Shown here in pieces: positions 10,550-19,559 of a stretch of 64,000 bases of DNA. Source of the stretch: Monodelphis domestica (taxonomy: Eukaryota; Chordata; Mammalia; Didelphimorphia; Didelphidae); contig NC_077232.1 in NCBI RefSeq assembly GCF_027887165.1, forward strand, positions 16,987,755-17,051,754, given 5' to 3'. The notes beneath the pieces are model-generated. The model ran no database searches, was not told the DNA's origin, and saw only the letters and a program-made list of their open reading frames with translations. Within the stretch, counting starts at the first letter, position 1. Each line of letters opens with the position of its first letter. Position numbers and translations under genes: made by a program.

Positions 10550-11834
10550 TCTCCCCCTTTTTGTTTGACATAACAATAAGTAGTGCAATATCAAAATGTA
10601 GCAACATTACAGCATTAACAAATACAAACACTCTGGTGCATAATCATATTCTGATACAGAGATGAAAAACCAAACCAGATTGTATAACTTAGATATACCA
10701 ATCAAGAGTGAGCCTCAGCATAAACTGATTCAGTGATCAATCTTTAAAATCCCAAACTGATCTTTCTATCTGCCTGTCTGCATTTCAGGATCAATGCAAC
10801 AGTCTTGGTAGCTATAAAAATGTTAAGAAAATAATTTCCACGCTACTGATCCTGGTCTAATGAGGTAGAATTCTATGGCTCACATGACAGGTGCAATAAT
10901 CAAACACGCCACCTTTCACAGTCTGGACTATCAGAAGTTGTCAGCCTTTTCAACAGTTAGCAAAATACTATCCCTGGAGATGAAGGATAAGTCCTTCCTT
11001 TCTCTCGTCCTGATACTGCATCTTGGGGATCTTTCCGTGCTCACTGCCAGATGCCTGCCACATAGGAAACTGGTTGGTGGCTCGATGCCAGGATATCCAG
11101 CGACTGAGGGTGTCAGTACGCCATGTCTCTGCATTTCCCAACCTAACCTGTAAAAGTATGCACAGAATTATCAAACAGTTGCATAGGAGTTGTTATTTTG
11201 AACTACTGCAGTTAACTTCATAACTGAAAAGATCTTGATACTGTGACTAGCATTATCACCTTCATTCTGCAAATCTTGACTGCAGAAATAAATCAAATTG
11301 TGCCAGTAACCTTTGAATTTGCATTATTATCATAGGTCTCCTTTCAATATCATGATCAGCTTCAATATCTGTAATTTGAATAAATGATAGTATTGCCTCT
11401 TTCAAATCCTTAATAAATCACTGTTCTGAGTAACAGATTTCTTGATAACTTTAATAATTAACTACTGGTAAACAGATTGAATCCTTCTAACCATGCTTTC
11501 ACTCTGCTGAGCATGTGTCTTATTTTTCCATAGTAAAAGCTAGTCTAGTTATAAATCATTTGCTTTCTGGATACAGGTCTATTAATATGCCTACTAAAAA
11601 GTTTCTGAACTGCATACAGGTTGCTTGAATAATCTCTGATCAATATTTATCTTGTAGCTCTTATGTTCTGCTTAGAAAAGTATTAATAATTCCTCCATAG
11701 TTAAAATTAGAAAGCATAAGAAATTCCTTTTAAATCATATTCCAATTCATGCTTATTATATCTTAGTATTAAATTTTCCTTCTAGCCAATTACAGTGTTA
11801 GTGATAAAAACTTGGAACCTCAGTTGCTATGATG
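10550..11834 (-). mobile_element. Non-coding interior of the class II-looking ERV
   Basis: About 1.3 kb between the polypurine tract and the nested ERV at 11835. No gag, pol or env frame survives. It is AT-rich, with one 68-codon minus-strand opening at 11174-10968 that I cannot assign. After removing the two nested ERVs, this DNA is contiguous with 16079-16275 and 25438-25949. Confidence 0.35.
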
Positions 11835-12420
11835 TGTCAACTAGAAAAAACACAGAACTATTAAATAGTCAAAAATCACTCTTTAATCATGGGAAAAGGG
11901 GGTAGCGCTACTAATACAACAGACAACAGAGCTGCTTTCCAAGACTGCACAGAGTCAAGACACCCTGGTCACCAGCCCCTGGGAGTGCCACCGACTCAGG
12001 ATGGACTCTGAGGAACAAAAGAACTTAGGGAACCTATATACCACTCTAGGTGACCTGGGGGCTTTAGGATTAGAGGGACAGTTGATTGACTTTACAATAG
12101 TAAGAAAGGAAAATGAGGAGTTCCAGACAGGAATAATAGTGAGGGGCTGGGGCCCTACAATGGACACAAAAGGGAAAGACTCAGCCTAGGGCTGGGTCAC
12201 CTTGGTCATGGACCTTAGCCTAGGGGGAGAAACCATTGGGACAAAAGGGATGTTCAATATTGGATGGAATTAGCTGTTCCCACCCAAACTACCAGGAAGT
12301 TCACTGTCTGGTGAAGAGGGACCTTCCCACAGGGGGAAACCTCTCCTGTGACAAGGTCAAAACCTGGGGTTTCTACACTCAAACTAAATAAACTGGGGAT
12401 CTCTAGATTTCCATGTTGAC
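11835..12420 (-). repeat. 3' LTR of the tRNA-Gln element
   Basis: Left-hand copy. Starts TGTCAACTAGAAAAAACACA on + and ends CCATGTTGAC. The terminal A of the right copy is replaced here by the C-run. Confidence 0.8.
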
Positions 12421-12433
12421 CCCCCCCCCTTTT

Positions 12434-15400
12434 GGTCAAGACCAAACGTCACTGACCAAACATGGACAAATGAGTAATGCTATATGGGATTGGACTCCAT
12501 CCCCTACTGGTGGGAAGTCTAGGGACACAGGTATTGGTGATTGGCATTTGGGGGCATTCCCCGATGCCACGGGGCATTGACAATTGAGCCAGAAAGGCAG
12601 GCAGTCTGCCTTTGGCCAAAAACTTAACTAACAATCAAAACACTATCCCAATTCCCAAAGTCTTAAGTCTTTCACATCTGGTGGGTCCTGATGACGTCTT
12701 CAGCCTCCTCTCTCGCAGACTTCTGCCCTCTGGTAGGCTCCTCCTTTGGTGTCAGCCAGCTTCCTTGCTGCTGCAAGAGAAAACTTAAGAGAAATCCATA
12801 AACACATTCTTTAACAGGACTTGATCTACTCCCTATATGCTTACTCACTACAAGGATTATCCACACTGCTAACCTTAAATCTGCAATTCCATCTTATTAA
12901 TTTTAGTAATATCTTTTCCACAAATTATAAAATCACGTAATTTACATGCTTAATCAGAAAGATTGCCTTACTTTACCAAAATATAAAAATCCTACAAACT
13001 GTAGAAATATTAAAGCAGAAAAATTCTCACTATTAAAAATGCTTCTAATTTTCCTTAATTTTAAAACTTTATACACTCAACTCACACACCCCCCTTTAGG
13101 GAGGTTGAGATGCTAGGGATTTTGAAATTGATTTATTTCTAGGCTCCATCATTTCTTCCTAACCTCTTCTGATACTACTTTGAGACAAACTAGCACTCTG
13201 GAATCTTTGCTGCAAATTCTCAAATTAACAGATGTTACTTTCAAACCTCTTTAACCAGGTAAAAATGTTCCCATTTTAAACTTTTCCTATTTCAACTAAG
13301 TTTGGGGAATAGCTCTGTCCTTTCTAGGTTCTCTACTTAAAGGGACTTTGCTCAGGGTAAATAAAATTCTCAAGGGAAATAAAATGGCCAGTTTTATGTC
13401 TGCTACAGAAACATTTCTAGTCAATGAAAATGATGAGACACAATACTTATCCGGATCCAATATCTTGGGGCTCCTTTGGATTTCTTGTAGGGATGTCTTC
13501 TTCAAGAATCCTTCAGATTCTAGGCTACAGGAAAATCTTGTCCAGGCTTTTGGCTCTTAAGAAATGTCTTGAAATAAAACTTTAATAGGTTTTAATCACT
13601 TCACCCACACTTCAGAACTGTGGTGGTAAATACATTCCTAGAAATTTTGGAGTTTCCCAGGTGAGAAATTCCTTTATTAGCGGTCATATGCCAAAGATCA
13701 TCAGAAATAATGATCACAAAACCATTAGTTCTCTCCACTTTAAAAGTAAAATTAGTTATCAGTAATCACTGGTCTTTTAAAACAAAAAATCTATCTATTG
13801 TAATGGTTGCACTCTGGAAATTTACCTTAAGACTTCAAAAATCAGTTTACAGTTTATGATCCTTTTACTTTTTCAGAATCTAAAACCAGTAACATGTTTT
13901 TCCAAACACAAAATTTAGGATTACTAAGAAAGCTTAGAAATTACCTTTAACTCTGAATACCTCTACAATTCCTTTCTTTTCTTTCTTTCCTTCTTCTTTT
14001 TGCTCTAATTTACTTTTGGCTCCAAGTTTGCCTTTCTCTTAGCCTTGCCTCAAACCACTTTGGCCTAAGGCTAAAGCCGCTCCTAAAGAGGAAATCTGTT
14101 GGGTCAGTTTAAAATGTTCGGGGTTCCCTTACCATTTAAAGCACTGCCTTTTACCCATTATTTCTTGTCATTTACACCAATTCAATGACCAGTCAGGTCT
14201 GTAGTTGACCATCCTAAAATGAACTTTCTTTACTCTAGAACTCACACACATGCTTTGCTACTTGAAAACAATTAACAGCTTGAAAAAAAAGTGAAATTAT
14301 AGCCCTCAAATAACCAGGTTAGCACCTAGAATAAAATACACCTTGTTACTAATATTAACTGCGCTTGATATACAATATTATATACATTAACAAGACCAAA
14401 ACTTTGGGAAGAAAAATTAGACCTTAAAGTTAAGAATTTCTGAACCTCTTTTTGCCTCCTGCTGGATCACCAGCTCTGGTCTCACCTCTTCAGCTTTTGG
14501 GAGGAATCCATTAACACAACTTACAGACATTATTTGCTAACATTTAAATCACCAGCATTTGATTATTAGCGAAGTCTCCGCCTAAGGAATCCATTAGACT
14601 TACAATACAAGCAAAAGCCCACAGAAAAAATTTGGGTAGAAATCCAGAACTTAAGTTCTTAAGCTTCTATGAGCTTCTTCTTCTTCTTCTTCTTTTTTTT
14701 TTTGAAAACTTTGTAACCATTTAAACCTCAAGCCATTGTATCTTAATTCATGAAGAAACTTTCTCTCTTTTAATCAGCTTAAAGCAGTTACTCAGACCCT
14801 CATTTGAGCACTCAGGCTCTCACACTCCAAACTCCAGTTTCCCATTCAAAGCTTTCAGTCAGCCTTTCACGCCTCTGACCAGCTCTCCTGGCCCTCACCT
14901 CTCTGGTTCTTACCCTTCTCCTGGTCTATGGACCGTTCTGACCTGATTTTTCCTCAGGTGCATTCCTCCAGCCTTTGGTTGAAGACTTCTCTTTCCTCTT
15001 CTTCAATCTATCGACCTGCTTTGCTTAAAACAGACTATAGAAACAATATCTTTTCCTCATTTAATGAACCTCACCTTGGCCAGCTTACCTTTGGATTGGC
15101 CTTTGTCACTGTTTGCCATTTATCCAATTACTTGCTTGCATCAGGTCCATACTTCGAAACCATGTAACTCGTGGCCATATTTCTAGGTGGTTCTTTGGGC
15201 TGCTGACCGCCCCCACCAAATTTTGGGACAACAGACAAGCTGTTACCCATGTCCAATAGCGCTCGGGTGGCTATGGACAAATTTGACAAAGGACCCCTTA
15301 ATTAAAGAGCGAATTACTCCCAAACACAAGATGCGAGTCCTACCTCCAAGAGAGCCGCTTACCTGGCCCTTGCTAACCGGACTCCTGACCCAACCCCAAA

Positions 15401-15470
15401 TGGGTTGTGTGAGGTACCTCAAGTCTCAGGGTCCTCGTTAGCTGGAGGGCTCGGGCCACGGGGACTTCGG
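12434..15470 (-). mobile_element. Interior of the tRNA-Gln element, non-coding
   Basis: About 3 kb with no ORF bearing gag, protease, RT, integrase or env motifs. Longest minus-strand openings are about 60-70 codons (12634-12449, 12866-12672) with no recognisable domain. There is a pyrimidine-rich CTT run at 14679-14703 and much AT-rich DNA. Deletion derivative or naturally gene-less element cannot be distinguished here. Confidence 0.6.
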
Positions 15471-15488
15471 ATCTCGGTGGGACCTCCA
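15471..15488 (-). promoter_or_regulatory. Primer-binding site, tRNA-Gln type
   Basis: The + strand reads ATCTCGGTGGGACCTCCA, the 3'-terminal 18 nt (with CCA) of mammalian tRNA-Gln(UUG) as I remember it. On the minus strand the complement (TGGAGGTCC...) lies 4 nt inside the 5' LTR, the correct geometry for priming minus-strand DNA. Confidence 0.85.
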
Positions 15489-15492
15489 TTAA

Positions 15493-16074
15493 TGTCAACT
15501 AGAAAAAACACAGAACTATTAAATAGTCAAAAATCACTCTTTAATCAAGGGAAAAGGGGTTAGCACTATTGATACGACAACAGAGCTGCTTTCCAAGACT
15601 GCACAGAGTCAAGACGCCCTGGTCACCAGCCCCTGGGAGTGCCACCGACTCAGGATGGACTCCGAGGAACAAAAGAACTTGGGGAACCTATATACCACTC
15701 TAGGTGACCTGGGGGCTTTAATATTAGAGAGACAGTTGATTGACTTTACAATGGTAAGAAAGGAAAATGAGGAGTTCCACACAGGAATAATAGTGAGGGG
15801 CTGGGGCCCTACAATGGACACAAAAGGGAAAGACTCAGCCTAGGGCTGGGTCACCTTGGTCATGGACCTTAGCCTAGGGGGAGAAACCATTGGGACAAAA
15901 AGGATGTTCAATATTGGATGGGATTAGCTGTTCCCACCCAAACTACCAGGAAGTTCATTGTCTGGTGAAGAGGGACCTTCCCTCAGGGGGAAACTCTCCT
16001 GTGACAAGGTCAAAATCTGGGGTTTCTACACTCAAACTAAATAAACTGGGGATCTCTAGATTTCCATGTTGACA
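15493..16074 (-). repeat. 5' LTR of the tRNA-Gln element
   Basis: Right-hand copy; starts TGTCAACTAG and ends CATGTTGACA on +. Differs from the left copy by scattered substitutions and small indels (e.g. around 15545-15580 versus 11888-11930). Confidence 0.82.
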
Positions 16075-16078
16075 GATG

Positions 16079-16275
16079 CTATCTTCCACGTGGTGGCCAG
16101 GAGAGAGAAGGCCAGCTTCAGATCTAAGTCCAAACCTTAAAATTTCCTGTTTGCACCTTAATTACCTTGTGATTTATACCAAAATTTCTCTACAGATAAA
16201 ACATCTCTTGTCCTGATATTCTGTGACAGTTTGTGGGGGAAGAGGTCAACTGGGAGTGGCAGTTGGGTCTTGTGA
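16079..16275. other. Spacer between two nested ERVs
   Basis: About 197 bp of the older insertion target, contiguous with 11834 on one side and 25438 on the other once both ERVs and their duplications are removed. No coding content. Confidence 0.5.
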
Positions 16276-17034
16276 TGTAAACCTTAAAATTTCTTAGACT
16301 TATAAATGTTGGAAATTTCACCATTGGGAAATTTCATACTTGAAAAATTTCCTATTGATAGTGGGTCTTGGCTATTGGAATGTGAACCCCATTGGCATGG
16401 GAGGTTCCTCCTCCTCCCTTCTTAAGATTACTTTAGGACAGAAACCTTTTGCTGAACAATGGAAAGGACTTTGACCTATGCTTAAGCATAGAACAGGAAT
16501 TTCTTTGAGTCATGATTGATTTTAGAATTGATACAATAGAGATACTTGGAATGACAGAACCAGGTCTTGGAAAATACAATTTCCACCTCACTCAGTCTTA
16601 ACAGGATTTAGGAAGGGCTGCAGAAAAGGATCAAGATTTAATTATTTGAGAATATGACCTTCAACAGACATGTGCAAAGCCACAGACCTCTGGGTGGTCC
16701 TGGGTTAAGCTAGAGCCGACATTGGCACAGGGAAGACATGGACAGTGATTGGTAGATGTGAGAACTGAGGGGAGGGAACTTGGATGGTTTCCTTAAAGAT
16801 AGAGGGGTCTGAGGACTGAGGGGGGTTGGTTGGAGAGGTTTTTGCTCTGAGAGGTGGTGCTTTTGAGAAGTTTGCTCTGAAGGAAGCTGGAGGTGGAGGC
16901 CCCTGAGACTGTTTCTCCATTTTGGTCACGTGAGTGATAGGGACTGATCTCTTTTCTTTGCCTCAGCTATCTAAGGGCTTGGGCCTTTTGGCCCAGCCTA
17001 AACAGAAGGGGTATTTAAGCCTTATTCCCTTCTC

Positions 17035-17116
<82 letters not shown>

Positions 17117-17272
17117 TCTCTCTCTCTAATACCTTTCTTCCTCCTGTTTGTAATTAAACTCCATAAAAGGTTGACTGCTGACTTGAGTTTTCACTTAGGA
17201 ATTACATAGCTGAATTCTTTGGCGACCTTAAATTAATATACATCAGTCTTTTAAAGTGATTTCCTTGTCACA
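16276..17272 (+). repeat. 5' LTR of the class I-like ERV
   Basis: 997 bp, TG...CA. TATA candidate TATTTAAG at 17012-17019, (CT)n tract at about 17037-17128, and a polyadenylation candidate AATTAAA at about 17152. The extra length over the 3' LTR is mainly the CT tract. Confidence 0.9.
17037..17128 (+). repeat. (CT)n microsatellite in the 5' LTR
   Basis: About 90 bp of almost pure CT between the TATA candidate and the polyadenylation candidate. The 3' LTR has only a short interrupted tract. Confidence 0.95.
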
Positions 17273-17275
17273 TTG

Positions 17276-17293
17276 TGGCTGACCACACAGGAG
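17276..17293 (+). promoter_or_regulatory. Putative primer-binding site, tRNA not identified
   Basis: TGGCTGACCACACAGGAG begins with the obligatory TGG three bases inside the 5' LTR. It is imperfect against every tRNA 3' end I can recall; the closest is tRNA-Arg(ACG), with about 13 of 18 matches. Confidence 0.5.
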
Positions 17294-17497
17294 TCTAAAG
17301 AATTCTCTCAATAAACTTCTGAAATTCCTTGCCTTTTTACTATACCATCTCACCACTTAGTTCTTTTTAACAAAAAACTTGGCTTAAAGACACAGCTGCT
17401 AGAACACGTGAGTATAAAAAACTTTTTCTCTCTTCTCTTTTCTCCTTAAGTTAAATTGGAATCAGCAGTTTTTCTTTTTCTTCCCTTTTAATCTTAA

Positions 17498-17600
17498 GGG
17501 ACAGCTGGGTAGCTCAGCGGATTGAGAGCCAGGCCTAGAGACGGAAGGTCCTGGGTTCAAATTGGACCTCGAATACTTCCCAGCTGTGTGACTCTGATAG
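17498..17600 (+). repeat. SINE head inside the ERV leader
   Basis: GGACAGCTGGGTAGCTCAGCGG through GGTCCTGGGTTCAAATTGG to CCCAGCTGTGTGACTC is the tRNA-like 5' half of the marsupial SINE. The 3' half and A-rich tail are missing and no target-site duplication is evident. It is preceded by a pyrimidine tract ending in AAG. Either a captured or a truncated insertion. Confidence 0.8.
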
Positions 17601-17785
17601 ACAGAAAACAGCTGTTTTAAATCTCAGCAACAGGACCCTAAAGTCCTGGCTGGAAGAGCTGTTTCTAAATATCCTTTCCCTTAAGGAACAACTTCCTAGA
17701 TTAGAAAAAAAAAACCCTGTGGAAAGTTTGTTGCTTTGCCCTGCTCCCCACGTGTTTTGGGAAATTACAAAATATATATATAAAA

Positions 17786-19509
17786 ATGAGTACTACATTC
17801 TTTGACAATTATATGGCAGCTGAAGAATTAGGGGCATTGAGGAATGAAGGATACCTCCAAATTTTTATATTAATAGGTACTGTCATTTTTGTACTCCTCA
17901 ATACTATATTTAGAGATGCTAAAATAAAAAAAAATATTGAGGATAAAATAGGAAAAATTGAGGATAAAATGCAAGCCCAATTAGAAGATCTAAAAAGTTT
18001 CTTACAGGATCAATTGGCAAACACCCACTCTACCAGAAACAGACCTGTTTCTGAACCTTTGAATGAGGAAATTTCCTTCCCTGAAATAGAGATGGAAAAC
18101 ACCTTCCCTATAGCCCAATTAACAGACTGCTTCTCTCGTGCAGTGCAAATCTTGTCTGAATTTAATCCCCAAAACCCTTCCCCTGCAATCCCAGCTTCTC
18201 ATGTTCCTTCTCCTACAGAAAACCAAATTCCAATGCAAGGGATATCTTGTCCTCCTAGAGAAACCTGTCCTTGTCAAACTGACCCACAGGTACAAAATTC
18301 AACTAGAGGCCTGTTTCCTCTAAGAGAAGTACCTGAAATAGGATGGAATGGGGATGTGGTGACTTTAAGACATAGGATACCGTTTACTCCCCAAGAAATA
18401 AATGAATTTACACGAAATATCCCCACATATGAACAAGATCCTTTTCTAGTAACAAAAAAGATGGGAGACATATTTTTTCAGTATAATCTGTCTTACAAGA
18501 ACGTTGAGAAATTACTACAGGCTTTTTTAAGTGAACATGAAAAAAATAAAATAATTGCTCATGCCAACAAAACCCAGGGGCGTAATGCAGCACATTGGCC
18601 ATCTCAGGATCCCGAACGGGACTATAACAATCCTAAAGATTATCTACAACTATACCGTTGTAGAGAGGCCATCCTCACATCAATGAAGGAATGTGCAGAC
18701 AGTACAGATAAGTGGATGGAACTGGAAAAAATTAAGCAAAAGGAAGAAGAAACACCCTCCAGATTTATGGATAGAATTATCAAGTTTGGGGATAGATACT
18801 TAGATTGGGATCTAACTAAAGAGAGTAGTTTAAGACAAGTTAGAAGGATCTTTGTAAATAACTCTTGCAAAGCAATTAAGAATTATTTTAGAACACAATG
18901 CCCAAGATGGTCAGATATGGACCTTGAATAATTGCAAAAAACAGCTATATATGTTTTAAAGGGAAACAAAGAAAAGGAGGAAGAAAATAATGATGACATG
19001 GAGGAAATGAAGAAAAAAATGAGATATTTAATAGATAGGATAACTAAATTAGAAAGTGGGCATGATAATGAACCAATGACAATTGCTCCTCTCCAGAAAT
19101 CCAATTATCAATCCATTACTTGCCACTTTTGTGAGAAGAAGGGCCACAAAATGATGGAATGTAGAACCTTTCTTAAGATGTTTGTAAGGAATACACAGTT
19201 TAATAATAGCTTTAGAAATAATAACTATAGAAATGATGTTAATGTTATAGAAACCAGAATTCTAGAAATTATAATAATGACTATGGAAATAACTATAATG
19301 AATATAGAAATAAGAACTTTAGAAACCAGAATTATAGAAATAGGAATTGGGAAAATAATGACAATGCTCCAATTGAAGAAAATTATAATGATAATGAACA
19401 ACAACAATATATGAGAAATGGCGCTCGTCCAAAAAATACTCGAGGTACTAATGACCCTCAGAGAGGTGCCCTTCAGGGGGGTGCCCAAGGAATATCCCAA
19501 ACACAATGA
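17786..19509 (+). pseudogene. gag: ERV gag relic
   Basis: First ATG at 17786, with an in-frame stop at 17702 upstream. There are 381 open codons to TAA at 18929. Residues 23-42 are a continuous hydrophobic segment (YLQIFILIGTVIFVLLNTIF), followed by a K/E-rich probable coiled coil (about 45-80), a P/S/T-rich linker (about 85-175), and a capsid-like region (about 185-380: WPSQDPERDYNNP, KQKEEETPSRFMDRI). After the stop the same frame continues to a CCHC zinc knuckle (CHFCEKKGHKMMEC, 19121-19162) and an N/R/Y-rich tail, interrupted by a frameshift near 19245. The tail frame then ends at TGA 19507. Gag normally begins with a myristoylated Met-Gly; here it is Met-Ser followed by the hydrophobic segment. 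Confidence 0.88.
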
Positions 19510-19559
19510 TGGTGTCCGGGGAGGGCTGGGGCACAGGAATCAGAGGATACAACCTTTGA

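Larger units (their letters stand above)
11835..16074 (-). mobile_element. Non-autonomous LTR retroelement with tRNA-Gln primer-binding site
   Basis: Two LTRs of about 580 bp (11835-12420, 15493-16074) flank about 3.07 kb. Both LTR ends carry TGTCAAC in inverted orientation. A 4-bp target-site duplication GATG lies at 11831-11834 and 16075-16078. Orientation is minus: the polypurine tract (C-run then TTTT on +, 12421-12433) adjoins the left LTR, and the primer-binding site (15471-15488) adjoins the right LTR. On the minus strand TATATAGG near 12040 and ATTAAA about 50 nt before the LTR end serve as TATA and polyadenylation candidates. The LTRs look about 95% alike by eye. The interior has no retroviral motif on either strand, so it must have borrowed proteins in trans or lost its genes. 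Confidence 0.8.

Noticed and set aside
10226..10594. Open frame of about 122 codons inside the class II-looking LTR, also open in the second copy (26113-26478), reminiscent of LTR-encoded proteins such as MMTV Sag.
   Set aside because: No domain or signal is recognisable, and most differences between the copies change the amino acid, so there is no sign of selection on the frame.
12001..12189. 62-codon + frame present in both LTRs of the tRNA-Gln element.
   Set aside because: It lies antisense to the element and is repeated only because LTRs are duplicated; no recognisable product.
19225..19506. 93-codon minus-strand frame rich in I, V and S as a membrane protein.
   Set aside because: It is the antisense shadow of the AAT/AGA-rich gag tail.
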